A stretch of 64,000 nt of DNA from Amia ocellicauda (GCF_036373705.1 NC_089851.1:56699997-56763996), one strand, 5' to 3'. Shown: positions 1-9,298, counted from the stretch's first letter. Notes: generated by a model not told the origin, from the letters alone. Made by a program: numbers and translations.

Positions 1-2966
1 TCCATCCATCCATCCATCTATCTATCTATCTATCAATGACTCTCGATATCTAACTCTCTTGCTTGCTATCGCTCCCCCAATGGTCAGTAGCATAGTAGCA
101 TAACAGCAGATCACGGACCACTGTCAATCAGATGCTTGCCTTGCCGTCCATCCATCCATCTATCTATCTATCTATCTATGACTCTTGATATCTAACTCTC
201 TTGCTTGCTATCGCTCCCCCAATGGTCAGTAGCATTGTAGCATAACAGCAGATCACGGACCAATGTCAATCAGATGCTTGCCTTGCCGTCCATCCATCCA
301 TCTATCTATCTATCTATCTATGACTCTCGATATCTAACTCTCTTGCTTGCTATCGCTCCCCCAATGGTCAGTAGCATAGTAGCATAACAGCAGATCACGG
401 ACCACTGTCAATCAGATGCTTGCCTTGCCGTCCATCCATCCATCCATCTATCTATCAATCTATCAATGACTCTCGATATCTAACTCTCTTACTTGCTATC
501 GCTCCCCCAATGGTCAGTAGCATAGTAGCATAACAGCAGATCACGGACCACTGTCAATCAGATGCTTGCCTTGCCGTCCATCCATCCATCCATCTATCTA
601 TCTATCTATCAATGACTCTCGATATCTAACTCTCTTGCTTGCTATCGCTCCCCCAATGGTCAGTAGCATAGTAGCATAACAGCAGATCACGGACCACTGT
701 CAATCAGATGCTTGCTTTGCCGTCCATCCATCCATCTATCTATCTATCTATCTATGACTCTTGATATCTAACTCTCTTGCTTGCTATCGCCCCCCCAATG
801 GTCAGTAGCATAGTAGCATAACAGCAGATCACGGACCACTGTCAATCAGATGCTTGCCTTGCCGTCCATCCATCCATCTATCTATCTATCTATCTATCTA
901 TGACTCTCGATATCTAACTCTCTTGCTTGCTATCGCTCCCCCAATGGTCAGTAGCATAGTAGCATAACAGCAGATCACGGACCACTGTCAATCAGATGCT
1001 TGCCTTGCCGTCCATCCATCCATCTATCTATCTATCAATCTATGACTCTCGATATCTAACTCTCTTGCTTGCTATCGCTCCCCCAATGGTCAGTAGCATA
1101 GTAGCATAACAGCAGATCACGGACCACTGTCAATCAGATGCTTGCCTTGCCGTCCATCCATCCATCCATCTATCTATCAATCTATCAATGACTCTCGATA
1201 TCTAACTCTCTTACTTGCTATCGCTCCCCCAATGGTCAGTAGCATAGTAGCATAACAGCAGATCACGGACCACTGTCAATCAGATGCTTGCCTTGCCGTC
1301 CATCCATCCATCCATCTATCTATCTATCTATCAATGACTCTCGATATCTAACTCTCTTACTTGCTATCGCTCCCCCAATGGTCAGTAGCATAGTAGCATA
1401 ACAGCAGATCACGGACCACTGTCAATCAGATGCTTGCCTTGCCGTCCATCCATCCATCTATCTATCTATCTATCTATGACTCTTGATATCTAACTCTCTT
1501 GCTTGCTATCGCTCCCCCAATGGTCAGTAGCATAGTAGCATAACAGCAGATCACGGACCACTGTCACTCAGATGCTTGCCTTGCCGTCCATCCATCCATC
1601 CATCTATCTATCTATCTATCAATGACTCTCGATATCTAACTCTCTTGCTTGCTATCGCTCCCCCAATGGTCAGTAGCATAGTAGCATAACAGCAGATCAC
1701 GGACCACTGTCAATCAGATGCTTGCCTTGCCGTCCATCCATCCATCTATCTATCTATCTATCTATGACTCTTGATATCTAACTCTCTTGCTTGCTATCGC
1801 TCCCCCAATGGTCAGTAGCATTGTAGCATAACAGCAGATCACGGACCAATGTCAATCAGATGCTTGCCTTGCCGTCCATCCATCCATCTATCTATCTATC
1901 TATCTATGACTCTCGATATCTAACTCTCTTGCTTGCTATCGCTCCCCCAATGGTCAGTAGCATAGTAGCATAACAGCAGATCACGGACCACTGTCAATCA
2001 GATGCTTGCCTTGCCGTCCATCCATCCATCCATCTATCTATCAATCTATCAATGACTCTCGATATCTAACTCTCTTACTTGCTATCGCTCCCCCAATGGT
2101 CAGTAGCATAGTAGCATAACAGCAGATCACGGACCACTGTCAATCAGATGCTTGCCTTGCCGTCCATCCATCCATCCATCTATCTATCTATCTATCAATG
2201 ACTCTCGATATCTAACTCTCTTACTTGCTATCGCTCCCCCAATGGTCAGTAGCATAGTAGCATAACAGCAGATCACGGACCACTGTCAATCAGATGCTTG
2301 CCTTGCCGTCCATCCATCCATCTATCTATCTATCTATCTATGACTCTCGATATCTAACTCTCTTGCTTGCTATCGCTCCCCCAATGGTCAGTAGCATAGT
2401 AGCATAACAGCAGATCACGGACCACTGTCAATCAGATGCTTGCCTTGCCGTCCATCCATCCATCCATCTATCTATCAATCTATCAATGACTCTCGATATC
2501 TAACTCTCTTACTTGCTATCGCTCCCCCAATGGTCAGTAGCATAGTAGCATAACAGCAGATCACGGACCACTGTCAATCAGATGCTTGCCTTGCCGTCCA
2601 TCCATCCATCCATCTATCTATCTATCTATCAATGACTCTCGATATCTAACTCTCTTACTTGCTATCGCTCCCCCAATGGTCAGTAGCATAGTAGCATAAC
2701 AGCAGATCACGGACCACTGTCAATCAGATGCTTGCCTTGCCGTCCATCCATCCATCTATCTATCTATCTATCTATGACTCTCGATATCTAACTCTCTTGC
2801 TTGCTATCGCTCCCCCAATGGTCAGTAGCATAGTAGCATAACAGCAGATCACGGACCACTGTCAATCAGATGCTTGCCTTGCCGTCCATCCATCCATCTA
2901 TCTATCTATCTATCTATGACTCTCGATATCTAACTCTCTTGCTTGCTATCGCTCCCCCAATGGTCA
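1..2966. repeat. Satellite array segment 1, about 20 monomers
   Basis: Tandem monomers of 138-150 bp; the first runs 1-146, with a 36-bp tetranucleotide head and a 110-bp body. Bodies are almost identical and differ at a few diagnostic sites: CTCGAT or CTTGAT, GCTTG or ACTTG, AGCATAG or AGCATTG, GTCAATC or GTCACTC, CCACTG or CCAATG. These variants recur in a set order, for example over 1445-2308, giving a roughly six-monomer higher-order period near 0.86 kb. Position 1 matches 11572 exactly, so the segment continues left of the window. The last monomer is cut in its body at GGTCA where cassette 1 begins. No gene is seen here. Confidence 0.97.
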
Positions 2967-3066
2967 CGTATGTTGCATTCAACAACAAAGAAAATCGTGT
3001 GCTGGAAATGATTTTTGGCAACTGTGAAGGAACTGCACGACTGCAGCAACCACAACACCTCTGTCT

Positions 3067-3140
3067 GTCTCTGTGGCGCAATCGGTCAGCGTGTTTGGCT
3101 GTTAACCAAAAGGATGGTGGTTTGAATCCACCCAGGGACG
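3067..3140 (+). tRNA. tRNA-Asn(GTT), cassette 1, B-box variant
   Basis: This 74-nt gene decodes AAC/AAU codons and is charged by asparaginyl-tRNA synthetase. The cloverleaf folds with acceptor GTCTCTG/CAGGGAC, a D-arm, anticodon stem TTTGG/CCAAA and T-stem GGTGG/CCACC. Anticodon GTT is at 3101-3103 and discriminator G at 3140, as expected for tRNA-Asn. There is no intron and no CCA. The A box is at 3074-3085 and the B box at 3119-3129. The B box reads GGTTTGAATCC, so the near-invariant C56 is T (3123), which removes the G19-C56 contact and should weaken TFIIIC binding. The D-stem also has a G-U pair (10-25). A T4 terminator follows at once. I call it a tRNA gene of doubtful activity. Confidence 0.93.
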
Positions 3141-3146
3141 GCCCAC

Positions 3147-3150
3147 TTTT
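3147..3150 (+). terminator. Pol III terminator of tRNA-Asn 1
   Basis: TTTT starting 7 nt after the tRNA 3' end and followed by a C-rich run. This is the canonical position for RNA polymerase III termination. Confidence 0.85.
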
Positions 3151-3247
3151 CCCCCCGCCCCTTGTTATTGTTTCTACTTCTGGCGGACAGCTTGCCAGAC
3201 TGTGGCTACAGTAACCTTAAGCTGCTTGCTGTGGATGGCCATCTTGC

Positions 3248-3252
3248 AAAAA
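3248..3252 (-). terminator. Probable Pol III terminator of tRNA-Thr(TGT) 1
   Basis: TTTTT on the minus strand is the first T-run of four or more after the gene. It lies about 52 nt beyond the tRNA 3' end, which implies an unusually long 3' trailer. Confidence 0.6.
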
Positions 3253-3304
3253 TGTATTGAGCGTTTAGAAACTTCCTTTCCATTGCCTAGGCCAACATAA
3301 ACCA

Positions 3305-3378
3305 AGGCACTGCTGGGAGTCGAACCCAGGGTTTCCTGTTTACAAGACAGGCGCTTTGACCAACTAAGCCACGGTGCC
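3305..3378 (-). tRNA. tRNA-Thr(TGT), cassette 1
   Basis: This 74-nt minus-strand gene reads ACA (and by wobble other ACN) threonine codons. Anticodon stem CCTGT/ACAGG encloses loop CTTGTAA, with anticodon TGT at 3342-3344. T-arm CTGGG/CCCAG and B box GGTTCGACTCC match consensus. The acceptor GGCACCG/CAGTGCC has a C6-A67 mismatch, present in all six copies. The body resembles the neighbouring tRNA-Thr(AGT), with about nine differences over 74 nt on hand alignment, so it looks like an AGT-family gene whose anticodon changed to TGT. It is convergent with tRNA-Asn 1. Upstream on its own strand lies the (AAAAC)n tract. Confidence 0.93.
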
Positions 3379-3420
3379 AGGACTCTCCCATTCCCCAGTG
3401 CCTACACTCAGGCGTAAGGC

Positions 3421-3451
<31 letters not shown>

Positions 3452-3521
3452 CAAAACAAAACAAAACAAAACAAAACAAAACAAAACAAAACAAAACAAA
3501 ACAAAACAAAACAAAACAAAA
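3421..3521. repeat. (AAAAC)n microsatellite, cassette 1 (101 bp)
   Basis: Pure pentanucleotide tract of about 20 units between the two Thr tRNA genes, on the 5' side of tRNA-Thr(TGT). Its length varies among cassettes: 101, 21, 96, 116, 116 and 86 bp. Being free of stops in most frames, it creates spurious reading frames such as a KTKQN repeat. Confidence 0.98.
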
Positions 3522-3576
3522 TCTGGATGCAGACTGCAACAAAGGAAGCACACAGAGGTGAAAACGTAAGGTTGAC

Positions 3577-3593
3577 GGGAGCAACAAGCTCCC
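3577..3593. other. Small perfect inverted repeat between the Thr genes
   Basis: GGGAGC and GCTCCC (6 bp each) around a 5-nt AACAA loop, present in every cassette. It lies in the spacer between tRNA-Thr(AGT) and (AAAAC)n. No T-run follows it on either strand, so it is not an obvious terminator; function unknown. Confidence 0.5.
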
Positions 3594-3746
3594 TGTTGCG
3601 ACTGTCCAGGGGCGGCAATGGGAATTGGACGTTGGCCGTAGCGCGTGTCCTTTGGGCTCTGGTTCTTCTTTACAAACCGGCGTCTGTCCAGTTGGCTTTC
3701 CGGTTCATTACGTCCTCTGATGGCTTTACGATAAGCCTATCTTGCT

Positions 3747-3750
3747 AAAA
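3747..3750 (-). terminator. Probable Pol III terminator of tRNA-Thr(AGT) 1
   Basis: TTTT on the minus strand, about 58 nt beyond the tRNA 3' end and the first T4 there. A bulged hairpin (3766-3784, stem GAAGC/GCTTC) lies in the trailer. Confidence 0.55.
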
Positions 3751-3807
3751 CTGATGGTCGACAAAGCGGAAGCACAAGCTTCGCAAGGAGCACAGAAAGC
3801 CCGCCTA

Positions 3808-3881
3808 AGGCACCGCTGGGATTTGAACCCAGGACCTCCTGTTTACTAGACAGGCGCTTTAACCAGCTAAGCCACGGCGCC
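3808..3881 (-). tRNA. tRNA-Thr(AGT), cassette 1
   Basis: This 74-nt minus-strand gene has anticodon AGT at 3845-3847, which would be IGU after A34 deamination and read ACU/ACC/ACA. The acceptor GGCGCCG/CGGTGCC is fully paired with one G-T wobble. D-loop AGCTGGTTA keeps G18G19, anticodon stem is CCTGT/ACAGG, and T-arm CTGGG/CCCAG has loop TTCAAAT, so purine 57 is A. The gene closely resembles vertebrate tRNA-Thr(AGT). It starts about 24 bp from the right cassette edge, so its 5' flank on the minus strand is a CAG run and then satellite. It looks intact. Confidence 0.96.
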
Positions 3882-3904
3882 AAATCTGCCGCTGCTGCTG
3901 CTGA

Positions 3905-6900
3905 TAGTAGAATAACAGCAGATCACGGACCGCTGTCAATCAGGTTCTTGCCTTGCCATCCATCCATCCATCCATCTATCTATGACTCTCAATATCTAAC
4001 TCTCTTGCTTGCTATCGCTCCCCCAATGGTCAGTAGCATAGTAGCATAACAGCAGATCACGGACCACTGTCAATCAGGTGCTTGCCTTGCCATCCATCCA
4101 TCCATCTGTCTATCTATCTATCTATGACTCTTGACATCTAACTCTCTTGCTTGCTATCGCTCCCCCAATGGTCAGAAGCAAAGTAGCATAACAGCAGATC
4201 ACGGACCACTGTCAATCAGATGCTTGCCTTGCCGTCCATCCATCCATCCATCCATCTATCTATCTATGACTCTTGATATCTAACTCTCTTGCTTGCTATC
4301 GCTCCCCCAATGGTCAGAAGCATAGTATCATAACAGCAGATCACAGACCACTGTCAATCAGATTCTTGCCTTGCCGTCCATCCATCCATCTATCTATCTA
4401 TCTATCTATGACTCTTGATATCTAACTCTCTTGCTTGCTATCGCTCCCCCAATGGTCAGTAGCATTGTAGCATAACAGCAGATCACGGACCACTGTCAAT
4501 CAGATGCTTGCCTTGCCGTCCATCCATCCATCTATCTATCTATCTATCTATGACTCTTGATATCTAACTCTCTTGCTTGCTATCGCTCCCCCAATGGTCA
4601 GTAGCATTGTAGCATAACAGCAGATCACGGACCACTGTCAATCAGATGCTTGCCTTGCCGTCCATCCATCCATCTATCTATCTATCTATCTATGACTCTT
4701 GATATCTAACTCTCTTGCTTGCTATCGCTCCCCCAATGGTCAGTAGCATTGTAGCATAACAGCAGATCACGGACCACTGTCAATCAGATGCTTGCCTTGC
4801 CGTCCATCCATCCATCCATCCATCTATCTATCTATGACTCTTGATATCTAACTCTCTTGCTTGCTATCGCTCCCCCAATGGTCAGAAGCAAAGTAGCATA
4901 ACAGCAGATCACGGACCACTGTCAATCAGATGCTTGCCTTGCCGTCCATCCATCCATCCATCCATCTATCTATCTATGACTCTTGATATCTAACTCTCTT
5001 GCTTGCTATCGCTCCCCCAATGGTCAGTAGCATAGTAGCATAACAGCAGATCACGGACCACTGTCAATCAGATGCTTGCCTTGCCGTCCATCCATCCATC
5101 TATCTATCTATCTATCTATGACTCTTGATATCTAACTCTCTTGCTTGCTATCGCTCCCCCAATGGTCAGTAGCATAGTAGCATAACAGCAGATCACGGAC
5201 CACTGTCACTCAGATGCTTGCCTTGCCGTCCATCCATCCATCCATCTATCTATCTATCTATCAATGACGATATCTAACTCTCTTGCTTGCTATCGCTCCC
5301 CCAATGGTCAGTAGCATAGTAGCATAACAGCAGATCACGGACCACTGTCAATCAGATGCTTGCCTTGCCGTCCATCCATCCATCCATCTATCTATCAATC
5401 TATCAATGACTCTCGATATCTAACTCTCTTACTTGCTATCGCTCCCCCAATGGTCAGTAGCATAGTAGCATAACAGCAGATCACGGACCACTGTCAATCA
5501 GATGCTTGCCTTGCCGTCCATCCATCCATCTATCTATCTATCTATCTATGACTCTTGATATCTAACTCTCTTGCTTGCTATCGCTCCCCCAATGGTCAGT
5601 AGCATTGTAGCATAACAGCAGATCACGGACCACTGTCAATCAGATGCTTGCCTTGCCGTCCATCCATCCATCTATCTATCTATCTATCTATGACTCTTGA
5701 TATCTAACTCTCTTGCTTGCTATCGCTCCCCCAATGGTCAGTAGCATTGTAGCATAACAGCAGATCACGGACCACTGTCAATCAGATGCTTGCCTTGCCG
5801 TCCAAACATCCATCTATCTATCTATCTATCTATGACTCTTGATATCTAACTCTCTTGCTTGCTATCGCTCCCCCAATGGTCAGTAGCATTGTAGCATAAC
5901 AGCAGATCACGGACCACTGTCAATCAGATGCTTGCCTTGCCGTCCATCCATCCATCTATCTATGACTCTTGATATCTAACTCTCTTGCTTGCTATCGCTC
6001 CCCCAATGGTCAGTAGCATTGTAGCATAACAGCAGATCACGGACCACTGTCAATCAGATGCTTGCCTTGCCGTCCATCCATCCATCTATCTATCTATCAA
6101 TGACTCTCGATATCTAACTCTCTTGCTTGCTATCGCTCCCCCGATGGTCAGTAGCATAGTAGCATAACAGCAGATCACGGACCACTGTCAATCAGGTGCT
6201 TGCCTTGCCGTCCATACATCCATCTGTCTATCTATCTATCTATGACTCTTGACATCTAACTCTCTTGCTTGCTATCGCTCCCCCAATGCTCAGAAGCAAA
6301 GTAGCATAACAGCAGATCACGGACCACTGTCAATCAGATGCTTGCCTTGCCGTCCATCCATCCATCTATCTATCTATCTATCTATGACTCTTGATATCTA
6401 ACTCTCTTGCTTGCTATCGCTCCCCCAATGGTCAGTAGCATTGTAGCATAACAGCAGATCACGGACCACTGTCAATCAGATGCTTGCCTTGCCGTCCATC
6501 CATACATCTATCTATCTATCTATCTATGACTCTTGATATCTAACTCTCTTGCTTGCTATCGCTCCCCCAATGGTCAGTAGCATTGTAGCATAACAGCAGA
6601 TCACGGACCACTGTCAATCAGATGCTTGCCTTGCCGTCCATCCATCCATCTATCTATCTATCTATCAATGACTCTCGATATCTAACTCTCTTACTTGCTA
6701 TCGCTCCCCCAATGGTCAGTAGCATAGTAGCATAACAGCAGATCACGGACCACTGTCAATCAGATGCTTGCCTTGCCGTCCATCCATCCATCCATCTATC
6801 TATCTATGACTCTTGTTATCTAACTCTCTTGCTTGCTATCGCTCCCCCAATGGTCAGTAGCATAGTAGCATAACAGCAGATCACGGAACACTGTCAATCA

Positions 6901-6998
6901 GATGCTTGCCTTGCCGTCCATCCATCCATCTATCTATCTATCTATCTATGACTCTCGATATCTAACTCTCTTGCTTGCTATCGCTCCCCCAATGGTCA
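3905..6998. repeat. Satellite array segment 2, about 21 monomers
   Basis: Starts in mid-monomer at TAGTAGAATAAC and ends at GGTCA before cassette 2. It is rich in CTTGAT / AGCATTG monomers. It includes less common variants: GTCTATC heads with TTGACATC and AGAAGCAAAG (near 4110 and 6220), and AGTATCATAAC (near 4325). One monomer has lost 4 bp in its body (CAATGACGATATC at 5262-5274). A monomer near 5800 has TCCAAACATCC in its head. Block-B counterpart: 15491-18730, which has one extra monomer. No gene is seen. Confidence 0.97.
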
Positions 6999-7098
6999 CG
7001 TATGTTGCATTCAACGACAAAGAAAATCGTGTGCTGGAAATGATTTTTGGCAACTGTGAAGGAACTGCATGACTGCAGCAACCAACACTCCTCTGTCT

Positions 7099-7172
7099 GT
7101 CTCTGTGGCGCAATCGGTCAGCGCGTTTGGCTGTTAACCAAAAGGATGGTGGTTCGAATCCACCCAGGGACG
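7099..7172 (+). tRNA. tRNA-Asn(GTT), cassette 2, canonical
   Basis: This is the cleanest Asn copy type. Acceptor GTCTCTG/CAGGGAC pairs fully with one T-G wobble, and D-stem GCGC/GCGC is fully Watson-Crick. D-loop AATCGGTCA keeps G18G19, anticodon GTT is at 7133-7135, and the B box GGTTCGAATCC is perfect. The discriminator is G, with no intron and no CCA. A terminator follows 7 nt downstream. It lacks both the T-loop change of cassettes 1/4 and the acceptor mismatch of cassettes 3/6, so with its twin in cassette 5 it is the likeliest functional Asn gene here. Confidence 0.97.
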
Positions 7173-7178
7173 GCCCAC

Positions 7179-7182
7179 TTTT
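7179..7182 (+). terminator. Pol III terminator of tRNA-Asn 2
   Basis: TTTT starting 7 nt after the tRNA 3' end, before a C-rich run. Confidence 0.85.
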
Positions 7183-7279
7183 CCCCCCGCCCCTTGTTAT
7201 TGTTTCTAATTCTGGCGGACAGCTTGCCAGACTGTGGCTACAGTAACCTTAAGCTGCTTGCTGTGGATGGCCATCTTGC

Positions 7280-7284
7280 AAAAA
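7280..7284 (-). terminator. Probable Pol III terminator of tRNA-Thr(TGT) 2
   Basis: First minus-strand T5 run, about 52 nt beyond the tRNA 3' end. Confidence 0.6.
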
Positions 7285-7336
7285 TGTATTGAGCGTTTAG
7301 AAACTTCCTTTCCATTGCCTAGGCCAACATAAACCA

Positions 7337-7410
7337 AGGCACTGCTGGGAGTCGAACCCAGGGTTTCCTGTTTACAAGACAGGTGCTTTGACCAACTAAG
7401 CCACGGTGCC
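7337..7410 (-). tRNA. tRNA-Thr(TGT), cassette 2
   Basis: A 74-nt threonine tRNA with anticodon TGT at 7374-7376. It differs from the cassette 1 copy by A instead of G at position 26, between the D and anticodon stems (plus-strand GACAGGTGC). A26 is common in eukaryotic tRNAs, so this is not a defect. The C6-A67 acceptor mismatch is present. The variable loop AAACC keeps C48 for the Levitt pair with G15. B box GGTTCGACTCC is intact. The A26 state is shared with cassettes 5 and 6 but not 3, which suggests exchange between cassettes. Confidence 0.94.
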
Positions 7411-7452
7411 AGGACTCTCCCATTCCCCAGTGCCTACACTCAGGCGTAAGGC

Positions 7453-7473
7453 AAAAAACAAAACAAAACAAAA
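7453..7473. repeat. (AAAAC)n microsatellite, cassette 2 (21 bp, contracted)
   Basis: About four units only, against about 17-23 in the other five cassettes. The flanks on both sides are intact, so this is a length contraction (or the unexpanded form). Confidence 0.97.
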
Positions 7474-7698
7474 TCTGGATGCAGGCTGCAACAAAGGAAG
7501 CACACAGAGGTGAAAACCTAAGGTTGACGGGAGCAACAAGCTCCCTGTTGCGACTGTCCAGGGGCGGCAATGGGAATTGGACGTTGGCCGTAGCGCGTGT
7601 CCTTTGGGTTCTGGTTCTTCTTTACAAACCGGCGTCTGTCCAGTTGGCTTTCCGGTTCATTACGTCCTCTGATGGCTTTACGATAAGCCTATCTTGCT

Positions 7699-7702
7699 AA
7701 AA
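7699..7702 (-). terminator. Probable Pol III terminator of tRNA-Thr(AGT) 2
   Basis: First minus-strand T4, about 58 nt beyond the tRNA 3' end, behind the same bulged trailer hairpin as in cassette 1. Confidence 0.55.
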
Positions 7703-7759
7703 CTGATGGTCGACAAAGCGGAAGCACAAGCTTCGCAAGGAGCACAGAAAGCCCGCCTA

Positions 7760-7833
7760 AGGCACCGCTGGGATTTGAACCCAGGACCTCCTGTTTACTA
7801 GACAGGCGCTTTAAACAACTAAGCCACGGTGCC
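7760..7833 (-). tRNA. tRNA-Thr(AGT), cassette 2, D-loop lesion
   Basis: A 74-nt tRNA with anticodon AGT at 7797-7799. The acceptor is GGCACCG/CGGTGCC, fully Watson-Crick, because position 4 is A rather than the G of cassettes 1 and 3. That 5' end matches the tRNA-Thr(TGT) genes. The D-loop reads AGTTGTTTA, so G19 is T (plus-strand A at 7815). G19 normally pairs with C56 to join the D and T loops and is part of the A box, so both folding and promoter strength may suffer. The twin in cassette 5 has the same change. It could be a weak gene or an early pseudogene. Confidence 0.9.
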
Positions 7834-7856
7834 AAATCTGCCGCTGCTGCTGCTGA

Positions 7857-9187
7857 TAGTAGAATAACAGCAGATCACGGACCGCTGTCAATCAGGTTCT
7901 TGCCTTGCCGTCCATCCATCCATCCATCTATCTATGACTCTCAATATCTAACTCTCTTGCTTGCTATCGCTCCCCCAATGGTCAGTAGCATAGTAGCATA
8001 ACAGCAGATCACGGACCACTGTCAATCAGGTGCTTGCCTTGCCATCCATCCATCCATCTGTCTATCTATCTATCTATGACTCTTGACATCTAACTCTCTT
8101 GCTTGCTATCGCTCCCCCAATGGTCAGAAGCAAAGTAGCATAACAGCAGATCACGGACCACTGTCAATCAGATGCTTGCCTTGCCGTCCATCCATCCATC
8201 CATCCATCTATCTATCTATGACTCTTGATATCTAACTCTCTTGCTTGCTATCGCTCCCCCAATGGTCAGTAGCATAGTATCATAACAGCAGATCACGGAC
8301 CACTGTCAATCAGATGCTTGCCTTGCCGTCCATCCATCCATCTATCTATCTATCTATGACTCTTGATATCTAACTCTCTTGCTTGCTATCGCTCCCCCAA
8401 TGGTCAGTAGCATTGTAGCATAACAGCAGATCACGGACCACTGTCAATCAGATGCTTGCCTTGCCGTCCATCCATCCATCTATCTATCTATCTATCTATG
8501 ACTCTCGATATCTAACTCTCTTGCTTGCTATCGCTCCCCCAATGGTCAGTAGCATTGTAGCATAACAGCAGATCACGGACCACTGTCAATCAGATGCTTG
8601 CCTTGCCGTCCATCCATCCATCCATCTATCTATCTATCTATCTATGACTCTTGATATCTAACTCTCTTGCTTGCTATCGCTCCCCCAATGGTCAGTAGCA
8701 TTGTAGCATAACAGCAGATCACGGACCACTGTCAATCAGATGCTTGCCTTGCCGTCCATCCATCCATCTATCTATCTATCTATCAATGACTCTCGATATC
8801 TAACTCTCTTGCTTGCTATCGCTCCCCCAATGGTCAGTAGCATAGTAGCATAACAGCAGATCACGGACCACTGTCAATCAGGTGCTTGCCTTGCCGTCCA
8901 TCCATCCATCTGTCTATCTATCTATCTATGACTCTTGACATCTAACTCTCTTGCTTGCTATCGCTCCCCCAATGGTCAGAAGCAAAGTAGCATAACAGCA
9001 GATCACGGACAACTGTCAATCAGATGCTTGCCTTGCCGTCCATCCATCCATCCATCCATCTATCTATCTATGACTCTTGATATCTAACTCTCTTGCTTGC
9101 TATCGCTCCCCCAATGGTCAGTAGCATAGTATCATAACAGCAGATCACGGACCACTGTCAATCAGATGCTTGCCTTGCCGTCCATCC

Positions 9188-9249
<62 letters not shown>

Positions 9250-9298
9250 GACTCTCGATATCTAACTCTCTTGCTTGCTATCGCTCCCCCAATGGTCA
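7857..9298. repeat. Satellite array segment 3, about 10 monomers
   Basis: Begins with the same right-flank monomer variants as after cassette 1 (TAGTAGAATAAC, GACCGCTG). Monomer order resembles the first part of segment 2, so the cassette plus its following monomers was probably copied as one unit. It ends with an expanded TCTA tract (9189-9248) just before cassette 3. No gene is seen. Confidence 0.97.
9189..9248. repeat. Expanded (TCTA)15 tract before cassette 3
   Basis: 60 bp of pure TCTA, preceded by only two TCCA units. Other monomers have about 2-7 TCTA units here. The block-B twin (21016-21071) has 14 units. Confidence 0.97.

Larger units (their letters stand above)
2967..3904. other. 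tRNA cassette 1 (Asn-GTT +, Thr-TGT -, Thr-AGT -)
   Basis: A 938-bp non-satellite block flanked on both sides by the satellite body. The left junction follows CCCCCAATGGTCA and the right junction precedes TAGTAG, so the block replaces about 6 bp (GTAGCA) of the monomer. There is no target-site duplication. Contents in order: about 100 bp of unique sequence, tRNA-Asn, a spacer with the terminators of two convergent genes, tRNA-Thr(TGT), (AAAAC)n, a spacer with a 6-bp-stem hairpin at 3577-3593, tRNA-Thr(AGT), and a short CTG run. Cassette 4 is the same apart from (AAAAC)n length. The first monomer to the right has the variants TAGTAGAATAAC and GACCGCTG. Confidence 0.95.
6999..7856. other. tRNA cassette 2 (Asn-GTT +, Thr-TGT -, Thr-AGT -)
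   Basis: An 858-bp cassette with the same gene order and the same satellite junctions as cassette 1. It is shorter only because (AAAAC)n has shrunk to 21 bp. Differences from cassette 5: A rather than C at 7209, G at 7485, C at 7518, and the short microsatellite. It carries the best tRNA-Asn of the three cassette types and a tRNA-Thr(AGT) with a D-loop lesion. Confidence 0.95.

Noticed and set aside
37-146. Internal Pol III promoter or protein-binding box in the satellite body
   Set aside because: I looked on both strands for a B-box-like GGTTCGANTCC and for a CENP-B box-like motif and saw none.
2870-3214. Frame of 114 codons starting in the satellite (also at 9166, 14441 and 21094)
   Set aside because: It starts in the tetranucleotide head and crosses the tRNA-Asn gene. 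It is conserved only because the DNA is duplicated.
3305-3378. Calling all tRNA-Thr(TGT) copies pseudogenes because of C6-A67
   Set aside because: A single acceptor mismatch with otherwise intact arms, anticodon and B box is not enough. They are listed as tRNA genes with the mismatch noted.
3577-3593. Rho-independent style terminator at GGGAGC/GCTCCC
   Set aside because: No T-run follows on either strand, and the setting is eukaryotic Pol III. Kept only as an inverted repeat.
3374-3748. Open frame with a KTKQN repeat, and similar frames in the other cassettes
   Set aside because: It comes from the stop-free (AAAAC)n tract and reads through tRNA genes. The frame changes with tract length between copies, and cassette 2 has lost the repeat. 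No protein is supported.
2967-3904. tRNA-derived SINE or other retroelement with an A-rich tail
   Set aside because: Three separate tRNAs in two orientations, an internal rather than terminal A-rich tract, and no target-site duplications.
3885-3904. Trinucleotide expansion locus (CTG)n at the right cassette edge
   Set aside because: Only four or five units, with no obvious length variation among the six cassettes.
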